Shown: positions 36,598-47,090, counted from the stretch's first letter. The stretch is 64,000 nucleotides of DNA from Bolinopsis microptera (GCF_026151205.1 NC_087076.1:7790902-7854901); one strand, 5' to 3'. Notes: a model not told the origin generated them from the sequence alone. A program made the numbers and translations.

Positions 36598-36609
36598 ATA
36601 TTCTTTCAG

Positions 36610-36771
36610 CGCGGAACTGCACAGGGTTTACAATAACACACGGAGAGGTAGTGTCCGCTGGTCCGGAACGGAAGATGCAGGTCCGGTGTGATGAGGGATA
36701 CCAGCTGGTGGGCAGGTTGATGATCTGTTTGGCTGGCAGGGCCAGGTCCGGCGATACTCCCACCTGTTCGC
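36610..36771 (+). CDS. Sushi-repeat protein, exon 7: CCP10
   Basis: 162 bases, phase 1-1. Reads NCTGFTITHGEVV...VRCDEGYQLVG...ICLAG...TPTCS. It is bracketed by two different minisatellites. The second begins in the last bases of the exon (TTCGC) and contains the donor. Confidence 0.85.
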
Positions 36772-37430
36772 GTGAGTGTCTTGTTCGCGTGAGTGTCTTG
36801 TTCGCGTGAGTGTCTTGTTCGCGTGAGTGTCTTGTTCACGTGAGCGTCTTGTTCGCGTGAGTGTCTTGTTCGCGTGAGTGTCTTGTTCGCGTGAGTGTTT
36901 TGTTCGCGTGAGTGTCTTGTTCGCGTGAGTGTCTTGTTCGCGTGAGTGTCGTGTTCGCGTGAGTGTCTTGTTCGCGTGAGTGTCTTGTTCACGTGAGTGT
37001 CTTGTTCACGTGAGTGCCTTGTTCGCGTGAGTGTCTTGTTCACGTGAGTGTCTTGTTCGCGTGAGTGTCTTGTTCGCGTGAGTGTCGTGTTCGCGTGAGT
37101 GTCTTGTTCGCGTGAGTGTCTTGTTCACGTGAGCGTCTTGTTCGCGTGAGTGTCTTGTTCGCGTGAGTGTCTTGTTCGCGTGAGTGTCTTGTTCGCGTGA
37201 GTGTCTTGTTCACGTGAGCGTCTTGTTCGCGTGAGTGTCTTGTTCGCGTAAGTGTCTTGTTCACGTGAGTGTCTTGTTCGCGTGAGTGTCTTGTTCGCGT
37301 GAGTGTCTTATTCGCGTGAGTGTCTTGTTCGCGTGAGTGTCTTGTTCACGTGAGTGTCTTATTCGCGTGAGTGTCTTGTTCGCGTGAGTGTCTTGTTCAC
37401 GTGAGTGTCTTGTTCGCGTGAGTTTCTTGT
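36767..37430. repeat. 17-bp minisatellite made of repeated 5' splice sites, about 39 copies
   Basis: The unit GTGAGTGTCTTGTTCGC begins exactly at the donor of sushi exon 7, and every unit repeats exon end TTCGC plus donor GTGAGT. Variants change mainly C/A in TTCGC/TTCACG. The array fills most of the 765-base intron to exon 8. Confidence 0.95.
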
Positions 37431-37536
37431 TTTAAGTTATGTTTGGGTTGATGTCGTTCTATTTTTGGCGGCAGGATGAAATTAGTTGGAAATTCAGAAA
37501 CAAAAGTTATATTTTATTGAAATTATAATTATCCAG

Positions 37537-37710
37537 CCCAGCCATGTGCTGGTCAGCACGTGGACCACGGAACGGTAACACCAGGAACTAGCGTGGAACC
37601 AGGAGAGAGGGTTAGGGTGTCATGTGACCGAGACTATTACCCCTCCCACTCTTACCACGTCACATGTGTTACTGAGAACACGTTCTTTCAGCAACTACCG
37701 CGGTGTTTAC
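37537..37710 (+). CDS. Sushi-repeat protein, exon 8: CCP11
   Basis: 174 bases, phase 1-1. Reads PCAGQHVDHGTVTPG...VSCDRDYYPSHSYHVTC...LPRCL. The donor is GTGAGT. Confidence 0.87.
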
Positions 37711-37848
37711 GTGAGTTTACATCAAATTTTTTTGGAAATTTTGTGCTTTCCTAATTTAGTGGACCCAAGTTCAGAAATAAATTTACAAATTTTGAAGGTA
37801 AGATTCCAGTTGCAGTTCCATGTATGTAATTTTTCGTTTTGTTTTCAG

Positions 37849-37914
37849 CCAGTAACTGTGCAGTTGGGGCTGTCGAGAACTCCACAAATCTACACATTAG
37901 AAGTTATAAGCCAG
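37849..37914 (+). CDS. Sushi-repeat protein, exon 9a: first half of CCP12
   Basis: 66 bases reading NCAVGAVENSTNLHIRSYKP after a strong TTTTGTTTTCAG acceptor. It holds only the first cysteine; the module is completed by the exon at 40752. The two together are 177 bases and end in phase 1. Confidence 0.7.
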
Positions 37915-38523
37915 GTAGATGCAGATATTATCCGTCTCTTCTATTCAGGATATAGTTTTCAACCTATCCTTCACCTCTTTTGACCACTGGTACTACCACT
38001 TACCACTCTCTAAATTTTCTCTTCACTTCAATTTTTCTGAACGAGTTATCGGATTGCAAATCTTCAAACTTGTATAATAACGGATAACACAATAAAACCA
38101 CTTTAACTAGATGACTAACAGAATTTAATTGATTAGCGCTGGAACCATCGCCAGTTAAACTTATTCGTATGAATAAACTTCCAGTAGAATTCACTTTAAA
38201 AGCTTTGAATCGGCGCTAAAAGTTCGTTGTGCTTTCTCCTAGCTAAAATATCAACAAATTATCAACCGTAAAATAAAAACATGATACTCTTAAAACGATG
38301 AAGGCGATTGCAAGTAATTAAACGTGACGACTTGGCCAGTAATTACTTTTATCCAGCAATAGTTATAGTATTAGATGTAAAAGAAGATAGGTCATGACCT
38401 TTTAGATTATATCATGCAAGAAAGAAACACGATCAAAAACCCTTTTTATCAGAATATTCGCCAAGTCAATAATCAAACAATCCCACCAGAAGAGGTCTAG
38501 GGTTTGGTTCTTATCAGTTTGAA

Positions 38524-39306
38524 TTAGCAGATGTATCCAACAGATATCCATTCTACATTCCAACCCCAGGACTCAGCGTTTCCATCCTGAGGATCGTACC
38601 CTGATACTGGTCCATCTACATTCATATTAAAAGATGTTGTGGTTGTGTGGTAGACTGCAGCAAGACCGGTAGCTTTCCAATGATAACCTTTTCCCTCAAC
38701 CGAGGTAGTGACAGTTGGTACCTTGACAAACCCGCAGTCGCTAATGTCCACACTCAACTGGATACCGGTAGAAGAATATTCAATCCAACTGGTGGTGCCT
38801 CGACCAGTGGTTCCAGCACATACTCTAGCACATCTAGCCTCACCTGCTTCTTCCTCCTCACTCACTATCATCACCTCCCTAGGGGTAGCTTTTAGGTCTG
38901 CCCTATCTTCCTCGACTGTAGTCTTCAGGTCCGCCATATCTTTCTCAACTGTGGTCTTTAGGTCCGCCATCTCTTCCTCAACTGTGGTGTTCAGGTTCGC
39001 CATTTCACTATCAACTGTGGTCTTTAGGTTCGCCATATCTTCCTCGACTGTAGTCTTCAGGTCCGTCATTTTTTCCTCAACTGTGGTCTTCAGGTTCGCC
39101 CTCTCTTCCTCAACTGTGGTCTTCAGGTTCGCCCTCTCTTCCTCAACTGTGGTCTTCAGGTTTCGCATATCAGCTTTGGTATCGGCAAATGAGATGGTCA
39201 GATCAACAACTTTTTCCGTGAGCTTGGTAACGAGGTCGTTCAGTAAGATTATGCTCTGCATCGATGAGTGGAGTAAATCCTTGAGGTCAGCCGCATTGTC
39301 TTCGTC
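38524..39306 (-). CDS. Secreted hendecad-repeat coiled-coil protein, exon 2
   Basis: 260 residues after acceptor AAATTTCAG. An 11-residue unit (LKTTVEEERAN and variants) is repeated about eight times, giving a long alpha-helical coiled coil (residues about 80-168 of the spliced protein). It is followed by an acidic hinge and a C-terminal domain of about 100 residues with CARVCAG, WIEYSSTGI, DCGF...PTVTTSVEG and WGWNVEWISVGYIC. I know the Cys-Gly-Phe plus terminal WGWxxxW pattern from uncharacterised secreted invertebrate proteins; the function is unknown. It is likely an oligomer presenting the C-terminal domain. Nested antisense inside the intron that splits CCP12. Confidence 0.75.
   Translation of the reverse strand, partial: DEDNAADLKDLLHSSMQSIILLNDLVTKLTEKVVDLTISFADTKADMRNLKTTVEEERANLKTTVEEERANLKTTVEEKMTDLKTTVEEDMANLKTTVDSEMANLNTTVEEEMADLKTTVEKDMADLKTTVEEDRADLKATPREVMIVSEEEEAGEARCARVCAGTTGRGTTSWIEYSSTGIQLSVDISDCGFVKVPTVTTSVEGKGYHWKATGLAAVYHTTTTSFNMNVDGPVSGYDPQDGNAESWGWNVEWISVGYIC
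38890..39165 (-). repeat. 33-bp coding repeat (hendecads)
   Basis: Tandem 33-base units coding LKTTVEEeMaD-like hendecads inside the coiled-coil gene. Copy-number change here would lengthen or shorten the stalk without breaking frame. Confidence 0.85.
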
Positions 39307-39414
39307 CTGAAATTTGACGAGGAGGAACAAGGTTTTAGGCACAGTACATGGTTAGATTTGAAGAACTTGTTAGTGACCAAGGTAGTGACAAGATTACGAG
39401 ATATTAGCTATTTA

Positions 39415-39695
39415 GGGGGGGGGGGGGGGGGGGGGGGGGGCCAACGCCCCAAAAGGCCCCACACATATCGAAAATCCAAAAAGGCCCTAGAAATCGGGGC
39501 CTTTTGGGGCCTTTTGGGGCCTTTTGACCCTGACCCTAATATCATTAAAGCACTTAGCATATATCAAACTTGATGAAATTGAAGTTAATTCTAGGGCGCC
39601 AAAAGGCCCTACACATATCGAAAATCCAAAAAGGGGCCCTAGAAATGGGGGCTTTTTGGGGCCTTTTGGGGCGTTGCCCCCCCCCCCCCCCCCCC
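39415..39695. mobile_element. 281-bp inverted-repeat element with G-run and C-run ends
   Basis: Starts with about 26 G and ends with about 20 C. Just inside are CCAACGCCCCAAAAGGCCCC and its inverted counterpart. It is flanked by the direct repeat CTATTTA (39408-39414 and 39696-39702), which looks like a 7-base target-site duplication. It lies in the intron of the coiled-coil gene. Confidence 0.7.
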
Positions 39696-39774
39696 CTATT
39701 TAACGAAGAAATTATCGCTTTTATATTTGGAACTACTTGTAAAGAAACCATAATAAGTTTAATATCTAACTTAC

Positions 39775-39864
39775 TATGATGTTATTTCTGGGCGAGTTGT
39801 TAGTACTTGATGCTGAAGCTAATAAGAGCATAAATCCAAGTACCATGTTTGCTGAAGAGGCCAT
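39775..39864 (-). CDS. Secreted hendecad-repeat coiled-coil protein, exon 1 (signal peptide)
   Basis: ATG followed by 30 codons reading MASSANMVLGFMLLLASASS and ending NNII before donor GTAAGT, phase 0. The hydrophobic core is a clear signal peptide, which explains why exon 2 lacks one. The spliced protein would be 290 residues. Confidence 0.7.
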
Positions 39865-40559
39865 TCGAAAAGGCTGACTTCAAAGTTGAATTCTATAGAA
39901 AATTTCTTAGTTTTCAATATTTATCATCAATCAATATTGTGAACGTACTATTCAAAGGAAACGTACTGTTTAAAGGGAAAAAAGCTTCAGAATTATAACG
40001 GATCTGAAGATGCTTCAAATCTCAGATCATACAGAAACATTTGATAAATAATAGTATCAACTATTAGGTTAAAGTTGACGTGTTCAAAAATTGTAAGCGC
40101 ATACAGAAACTGCGTTATTTTCCGTAAAACTAAAACTACACGGAGAAAAAATGCAAGTCTCTATGGAATCTTATTGGCTGAATTAAACATCGGTAGAGAT
40201 CTCGAATAAAAGGTTACAATAAAGCACTGGCACCCCGGCTCGGATAATACATTGCGGATGGATTTACAGTGCCCTAATTCAAAACATAATTAGCCTAAAC
40301 CTAGTGAACCTATTGAGAAGTTTAGAAGTAGGCATCTTAACAGTCAACACCCAATCTGCGGACCATCTCTTTGACTACACAGGATTTACACAGGATTACA
40401 CAGGATTTACACATGATTACACAGGATTGACTATGTTTTCGATTATCGAAATTATGTATGAAAATTTTGCGTCCGGTTGTCATTTGTGGGAGAGTTATAA
40501 AACAGATTTTACTGGAAGAATGAAGAAAACAGAAAGACTTACTCGTGTTACCGCTAACT

Positions 40560-40732
40560 AACATTACATATCAATAGCTAGCACAATCTAACGCTAACTA
40601 ACACCCACTAGCACTTACAGCGCTAATTATCACGTTGTGCTTACTAGCGCCACATAGCGCCACATAGCGCTAGCTGTCGATAGGTAACGCTAGTTAGCGC
40701 GTTTAGACTATCGCAAAAGAACCGTATGAGTT
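40560..40732. repeat. AGCGCT/GCTAAC-rich palindromic repeat, copy 1
   Basis: Dense CGCTA, AGCGCC and AGCGCTAGCT motifs ending in CTATCGCAAAAGAACC. That end is the reverse complement of the start of the block at 63541, so the two belong to one family. It ends only 20 bases before the acceptor of sushi exon 9b. Confidence 0.7.
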
Positions 40733-40751
40733 AATCTCTTGAATCTCCCAG

Positions 40752-40862
40752 GAGAAGCAATAGAGATTGTTTGTAAGCGAGGTTACAGAAAGAATTACGA
40801 CAACATCGTCAGATGTATAGCTGGATCACAAACTGTGCCTGCAGCCCTACCAACTTGCCATG
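40752..40862 (+). CDS. Sushi-repeat protein, exon 9b: second half of CCP12
   Basis: 111 bases reading EAIEIVCKRGYRKNYDNIVRC...LPTCH. It joins the first half as YKP-G-EAIEIVC, the normal GxxV/IxxxC context of a CCP. The intron inside the module is 2.8 kb and holds the coiled-coil gene. The donor is GTTTGA, weaker than the others. Confidence 0.7.
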
Positions 40863-40919
40863 GTTTGAACCTTTACTTAAATTACTCAAATTGATTATAC
40901 TATCACTAACAAACACTAA

Positions 40920-41469
40920 AATTGAGGGACCACATGCAAAACTGGTATATCTGAACATATACCAATTTTGCACAGGTAGCTCATAGTCTTCAGGGTGAAA
41001 AGGTGCATCTTTGGAACTTTTTTTGAACAATTTTGAAGAAATTTTTGAAAAAAAGTGAAATTTTATTTTTCCAAAACTGGTATATGTTACAATATACCAT
41101 TTTAGCTTTTAACAATCATGAAAACAAAATGGTATATCTGCAGATAGACCACCTTCAAGAAACATATCTTCTATAAAACCGGTATATCTATACACATTTT
41201 ATAGACTTTAGCCAGCCCAAATGGTATATCTTCAGATATACCATTCTCAGTTAAATTATTTTATTGTTTATAGTATAGAAAAAATGGTATATCGTGAGAT
41301 ATAGTACCAGTTTTGGTACAATTCTAGTTTTAAAAATGGTATATAGACAGATATACCATTTTTTAGAAGTGTTTTTTACACATGATATAGAATCTTTAAA
41401 TCAGTAAAATGCATTTATCTCAAAACTATCAAAAACAGATATACCAGTTTTGCATGTGGTCCCTCAATT
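40920..41469. mobile_element. 550-bp inverted-repeat element rich in GGTATAT/ATATACC
   Basis: Terminal inverted repeats start AATTGAGGGACCACATGC and extend through AAACTGGTATATCTG. The interior has many further GGTATAT and ATATACC motifs, so the whole element is strongly self-complementary. Flanking direct repeats TTATACTATCACTAAC (40895) and TTATACTATTACTAAC (41472) may be an old target-site duplication. Confidence 0.75.
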
Positions 41470-42003
41470 ACTTATACTATTACTAACGTACTGAATTCAT
41501 TCAGTGAGCTATTTGTATTATTAAACTACCATATGCAATTGATCCATCCATTTATTTACCTGTTAAAAATGGGTAAAAAATATTGGCGTGGCATGTGATC
41601 ATGGTTCCCGGTAGAGTTGAAACTTGAAATTTGTTTGGTGGTTATTGAGCCTTTAGAACGACAAATAATCCTTGATTAACAATTATTTTGATATATTTTG
41701 AATTTAAGAATTACGAACCAACCTAATGTTGGTGACATTATTAGAAGTTTGATCAAGTCAAACGTGAAGTCATGGACAGAAGTTGAGAATATGCTTTATG
41801 TTAGGTGATTTCCAATCAAATTAATTGAAAATTAACCATCAATCAAAAATAAAATAAAATATAATATGTATATACTACCGATCAGCTAAAGATGCATGCA
41901 TTTTATATTCTAGAAATTTATAAAAAAGTTCTCGCATTTCAACTCGCTGTAAATAAATCCAAGGCATAGTGAAAATTGGAAAATGAATATATTATAGGCT
42001 TAA

Positions 42004-42365
42004 CGACTTAGTGGCTCAGTTGGTTAATCTGCCTGACATTGCTTGAGGTACCAGGTTCGATTCCCGACTCTGTCACTAGCCGTGGGGTGAGCGTCGTCGA
42101 TGCTCAGCTAAGGATCTTGAGTGGTCTATGCAGCCCCCCGGTCTACTCAGCCAAATACTCGAGAAATCGGGTGAGGTTTAAATGAGGAGCTGTCCATTGC
42201 AGCAAAGTCTCGGGCGAAGAAAGTATGGTACACACTACCTTAACCGTCACTGGCCTAATGTATAATTGAATCCTTCGGCTTCCTGTAATTGGCTGGTTAC
42301 ACACTTGTGTAACAATGTGGCTGTTGGAATGTCCGAAGTAAAATAAGTGTTGAGATTTTAAAAAA
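42004..42365 (+). mobile_element. tRNA-derived SINE
   Basis: The tRNA-like head has an A box TGGCTCAGTTGG (42012-42023) and a perfect B box GGTTCGATTCC (42054-42064) at normal spacing, so it carries a pol III promoter. The unrelated body continues to an A-rich end. A second, headless copy lies at 62391-62615, sharing GTAGCCCCCC, CTACTC and the GGCTGGTTAC/GGCCGGTTAC tail. Confidence 0.8.
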
Positions 42366-42477
42366 GAGATAAATAGTGAAGACTAAGTAGTATCAATATT
42401 ATATAGCTGACTCAGGAGATGTTCCCCTCGAGTCGTAATAATGAAGAACTCAACGACTGCAGTCGTATTGATACAGC

Positions 42478-44655
42478 TAACTCCCTGTCCCACAACGCGT
42501 GCACTGCCACGTGCACTTGGTGCACTGCACCGTGAGTGACTGTGAATCGTGACCTGAATAAGCCACGTAGAACAACAATTCTTGTTGTGTCTTCGATTTC
42601 CAGCTGAATAAATATTTGAGGATAATTGGTTGTCTTATCATTCGATTTCCAGGTACTTTCTCGGTATGGATTTTAACAAGTTTCTCTTTAATCTTTATTA
42701 AATTATCTTTCATCAAGAACCTCAGATTTGATAAGGGGTCGTTCACATAATGCGTAATCAGCCGAGGGGAGGGGGGTTTCCAAACGCTTACGGTTGATTA
42801 CGGGGGGGGGGGGGGGGGGGGGGGGTGGGTTAACATTGCTAAAATATTCTAATGTAACTGTGATAAATTTGTTCGACACTAAATTCTAAAATATGTATTA
42901 TTGTCTATTTTAAGTAACTACACATTTTATTAACAATGAATTTGAGTTGATTTTATTTGTAGTTGTGCTCTTAAAGATAAAAGTAACTGGAAAACCGGAC
43001 GTCCGGGGGATGGGAGTGGTTTTGAAAATTCGGACACACCCGGACAGGGGGAGGGGGTTATCTGAAAATCTGCGATTTTGGCGGACGTCTAAAGCACGTC
43101 GGCGTTATAATTTTCATAATAATCCCTCGTGCTTTGCACTCGAATTTATGATCAACTTTTCCCGCACGTCGCGGAAAAAATTGAAATATAATCCCTGTGC
43201 GTGCCGGAGTTATGTGTGTTATTATACATATTATGAGCTATTGAGACTCGGAAAATAGCCAATAAAGGGGCCATCTACTTGGGATGTCCGCCAAAATCGC
43301 CGATTTTCAGATCACCCCCTCCTCCTAGCCTGTCCGGGTGTGTCCGAATTTTCAAAACAACCCCCCCCCCCCCTTCCCGGCCCCGGACGTCCAGATTTCC
43401 AGCTACTTTTAAGAATACAAATGAAACCAACTTAAATTCATTGTCAATACAATGTGTAGTTACTTAGAATAGACAATAATAAATTTAGTGTCAAACAAGT
43501 TAGCACAGTTACATTAAAATATTCTAGCAATTTTTACACCCCCCCCCCCCCTCCCCCTTGACTTTTTTACCTAGAAAAACACTTTTCTCTACGCTTCATG
43601 CTAGTCGCTACCCTAATTATTATGTGAAAGACCCCTTATCAAATCTGAGGTTCTAGATGAAAGATAATTGAATGAAGATTAAAGAAAGACTTGTTAAAAT
43701 CCATCCCTGGAAATCGAATGATAAGACAACCAATTATCCTCGAATAATTATTCGAGAGTATTTACGTGCTATTGGAATTCAGCTGGAAATCGAAGACACA
43801 TCGTGGCTTTATATGATCACTAGTGTAACCCGGCCTACGGCCGGGATTTCACTGCCGCAGTTAAAAAGGGTAGGAGTAATTACCCGCTGAGTCAAAACCC
43901 GCATTAGGTGACCCAATAGTTTCTTAAACAATAATCTCATAATCAGTTATTTCTTGTGGATAATTTAATCATTATTAGGCACCACATTCCATGATCATAA
44001 GGTCTGAACACCGAGTATTACACCTCATCACTCCCGTCCTGAACCGCTTAAATCGTTATAGAAATTAACCCTTGTTAACTCCGCACCACACCCGCATATT
44101 ATATTTGAAAACACGCATAACATTGTCGTATGAACTCTCTCTCTCTCTCTCTCTGCAGTCCAAACAGACCCCAAACACTAACAGTACTCCCTCCCCTAAT
44201 AAGCTTAAGGTATAACATTACAGCAAATCTTCCGGGCTAATCCAATTATGACGCTACTTAAATGCAGCAGATAACATATTACACAGTAATGAGAGAGAGC
44301 GAGAGAAAGAGAGAGCAGGCGCCGTAACTCTTGCCGTTCTGCTCAAGCAACTTTATGTAACATTTGTGGTACAAAACCATCAATAAAACCACTTACCACC
44401 GGCCGATTTTTAAAAAAATTTCCTATGGGCTTCATCAGAGTTTTGTCGACACTATACCGAAAAAATCAGTCCCGTAACTCTTACCGTTTTTTTTTGTATA
44501 ACCGACCGGAAATTACACACGGACAGACAGACAGACAGACACACACACACACACACACATTCTGGTGTTATTAAGGTGATGTCACGACTCACGCACAGCG
44601 CAGTGCGAACCACACCAAGTGCACGTGGCAGTGCACGCGTTGTGGGACAGGGAGT
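42478..44655. mobile_element. Foldback element with interrupted right arm
   Basis: Outer arms ACTCCCTGTCCCACAACGCG (42478) and its complement (ending 44655) match. Inner arms 42590-42735/43640-43800 and 42935-43110/43283-43440 share one centre near 43.19 kb. The outer arms are offset by about 740 bases because DNA was inserted in the right arm (about 43820-44575). G- and C-runs mark both inner arms. Fragments of the same family recur at 45060-45196 and 48520-48566. Confidence 0.75.
44285..44560. repeat. Dispersed repeat plus GACA/CA microsatellite
   Basis: GAGA-rich start, then CCACTTACCACCGGC and ACTATACCGAAAAAATCAGT, also found in the same order at 60767-61020. It ends in (GACA)n(CA)n at 44522-44558. 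Confidence 0.75.
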
Positions 44656-44659
44656 CACC

Positions 44660-45045
44660 ATATAACCAGCAACGACATTAACGTGCATTTTGTCTCCATG
44701 CCACGTTTTGGAAACTTTGCAGTCATTCCATCTGCATGCAGACACAGCTCAGCAGCAAATCAGTCACTGTATGATAATTCATTTGCAGTCAAAGGCCCAA
44801 AATTGTGGAATGCAATGCCTTACCATATGAATTGCATCGACGACCGAGAGCATTTCAAATCGCAGCTCACCCTGCAGTTCATGCTATCTCTTCCGGATAC
44901 ACCGCCCATCAGGGGCTACACTCCTCAGAACTCAAACTCGCTGCTTTGCTGGAGGAATGACAGAGATGAGAGAGATCTCCTCTCTGTGGGGTGGTCACAC
45001 AATGTGATGGCCCTGTTAAACCTTAACGAATCTCAACATAGGTGA
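44660..45045 (+). mobile_element. 3' fragment of a CR1/Jockey-like LINE ORF2
   Basis: About 120 codons with NSFAVKGPKLWNAMPYHMN and then LSLPDTPPIRGYTPQNSNS, the usual extreme C-terminus of non-LTR retrotransposon polymerases. It shares the DTPP block with the LINE at 25690. No endonuclease or RT core is present. It begins directly at the outer foldback arm. Confidence 0.8.
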
Positions 45046-45649
45046 CATAAGTAGGTGACAATTCTGCTAAAATTCCCGGACGTCCGGATTTTCAGAAACC
45101 ACCCCCTCCCCCTGTCCGGATTTGTCCGAAATTCCAAAATCATCCCCCCTCCCTATTTGCCGGACGTCCTAAGTAGACTGTAGATGGCCCCTTATATCTT
45201 TATATGCTAATATCAAGTCAGTCCAGGCCATGCTGTGTTTGCGCGCGACTAGTTTATGGTATCCTGGCCAAGGGGGATGAAGGCTTACTTCACTATGGCG
45301 TCAATGCGCGCTACGTTTACTAAATATTAATGATGGACCATGTGGGTCACGCTCATTATTACTAACTATTCGTTATTACTCGTTATTACCAACTATTCGA
45401 CTGATGTCATGGAGAATTAGTGTATCATTTAGTACATAAGTGTAGTACACCTAGGCCATAACTTTGTCTAACTACAGAATAAATTGCAATAATGATATAC
45501 CGCGCACACTTGTCAGCAATTTGTTCTACTTATCAAGACATGTGCCTATTATCTACCTGGGATAAACATTAATAACTTAAATCGCTCACATGCACAACAT
45601 TCTTTACACACTGATACTTGTAATTGTAAACCTACATTACTACCCTCAG

Positions 45650-45823
45650 CCCAGCCCTGCAAGTTACCCAGTATACAGTACAGTGACGTGACGTCACAGC
45701 GTCAGCTAGCCCCCGGGGCGCAAGTGACTGTCTCATGTAACAGAGGATACCAGATATCATCTTCTAGTGTAGTGAAATGTGTTACTGACGATATCTTTAA
45801 ATCTTCTCTTCCTTCGTGTATTG
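45650..45823 (+). CDS. Sushi-repeat protein, exon 10: CCP13
   Basis: 174 bases, phase 1-1. Reads PCKLPSIQYSDVT...VSCNRGYQISSSSVVKC...LPSCI. The donor is GTGAGT. From here to 48914 the exons are dense, with introns of 0.2-0.4 kb. Confidence 0.87.
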
Positions 45824-46119
45824 GTGAGTGAAAGTTAGCAGTGCCAAAGTTTTAATTTTGATAAACGGGTTAAGGAACAGCTACAGTTATATAATTTGCC
45901 GAATAAGCACACTAGCAGCTATCTAATAGAGTTGATTAACAGTTATTATATATTAGTAATTAGTGTAAGATTATTCCACAGTTATTCTCTCACATGACAA
46001 CGAACCAGTCAGCTATAAGCGACCAATCATATGCGTTAATCACTATCACGTATCAGAAACAATATACGGATTTAAACCAACTGACAAGTTATCTTCCTGA
46101 CAAATATTTTAAATTCCAG

Positions 46120-46302
46120 CGATGCCCTGCCCGAAGCCCGGCTCCAGGATACCAAACGGCAGGGTTCTAAACACAGGGAACAATATCCAGCCTGGAGCCA
46201 GACTACATATTCAGTGTGACCCTGATTACACCATCTCATATGAACAACACGTCACTTGTGTGACTAGCGACATATTTCACCCTAGCCTGCCCTCCTGCAA
46301 CG
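46120..46302 (+). CDS. Sushi-repeat protein, exon 11: CCP14
   Basis: 183 bases, phase 1-1. Reads PCPKPGSRIPNGRV...IQCDPDYTISYEQHVTC...LPSCN. The donor is GTATGT. Confidence 0.9.
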
Positions 46303-46496
46303 GTATGTCTTAGATCTCATTTCTGTGTAGAAATTTAAAAAAATATTTTCAAACCGAATTAGAAATCATATCTGAAATGGAGTGACTGCTTGCTATTTGC
46401 TACAATCTCCTTTACTTTGCCCTACCTTCATACTGAACGTGGTGAACAAAATTGATATTCAAGTTTTATTCTATTGGAAAACGTTATTCAACACAG

Positions 46497-46685
46497 ACCG
46501 AGAGTGCAGTATACCCTACATAAGAAACGGCAGAATCACATCACCTGCTACCTCTGGGAGTGTATCACCTGATACCACGATCAGTATCTCCTGTGATATA
46601 GGATATGATCTCGTCGGTAGGAAAAGGATCCAGTGTATCAGAGCGAACACTTTCTCACCTGATCTTTCCACCGTATCTTGTAGAG
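46497..46685 (+). CDS. Sushi-repeat protein, exon 12: CCP15
   Basis: 189 bases, phase 1-1. Reads ECSIPYIRNGRIT...ISCDIGYDLVGRKRIQC...VSCR. The donor is GTCAGT. Confidence 0.88.
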
Positions 46686-46901
46686 GTCAGTCCTGTCATA
46701 ATAGTTTAACTTGGGCTATGTCTAGTATACATTTAACATACTATTTTAGGAATGTAATAACTGGACGTTATTTAGCTAGAGAAGCTTATTTTTAGTTATC
46801 GACGCACATTTGATCCCAGACATGATACTTTTTAAGTTCATGATAAAATCATATTACTCATCAATACAATAATTAACTAATTAACCCTCTAATTCCTCCA
46901 G

Positions 46902-47090
46902 CAAGACCATGCCTCCTAGCATCAGCACCTCGCCACGGCACCTTCACGACAAGTCAGGCAGAGCCGGGAGATGTGATCTCCCTGTCATGTGATCCCAACT
47001 ACCAGCTCAGCTTCTCTGATTCGGTCTACTGTGTCACTGACAACCAGTATAGAGTCCGGGGAGAATCCGGCGGACTGCCTACTTGTATTC
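46902..47090 (+). CDS. Sushi-repeat protein, exon 13: CCP16
   Basis: 189 bases, phase 1-1. Reads PCLLASAPRHGTF...LSCDPNYQLSFSDSVYC...LPTCI. The donor is GTGAGT. Confidence 0.88.

Noticed and set aside
36128-36763. Long frames with repeated VLVCTDH, ALITCWY and HVISAYQ
   Set aside because: Three frames on both strands are open at once because of the 21-bp period. The real coding segment here is the sushi exon 36610-36771.
36606-37264. Frames with repeated LTRTRHSREQDTHANK
   Set aside because: Produced by reading the 17-bp minisatellite (three units make 51 bases); no supporting features.
36178-37430. CRISPR-like array
   Set aside because: Units are contiguous with no variable spacers, and the DNA is eukaryotic; these are minisatellites.
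42004-42075. Functional tRNA gene
   Set aside because: A and B boxes are present, but the sequence does not close into an acceptor stem by eye and continues into a repeated body, so a SINE is the better call.
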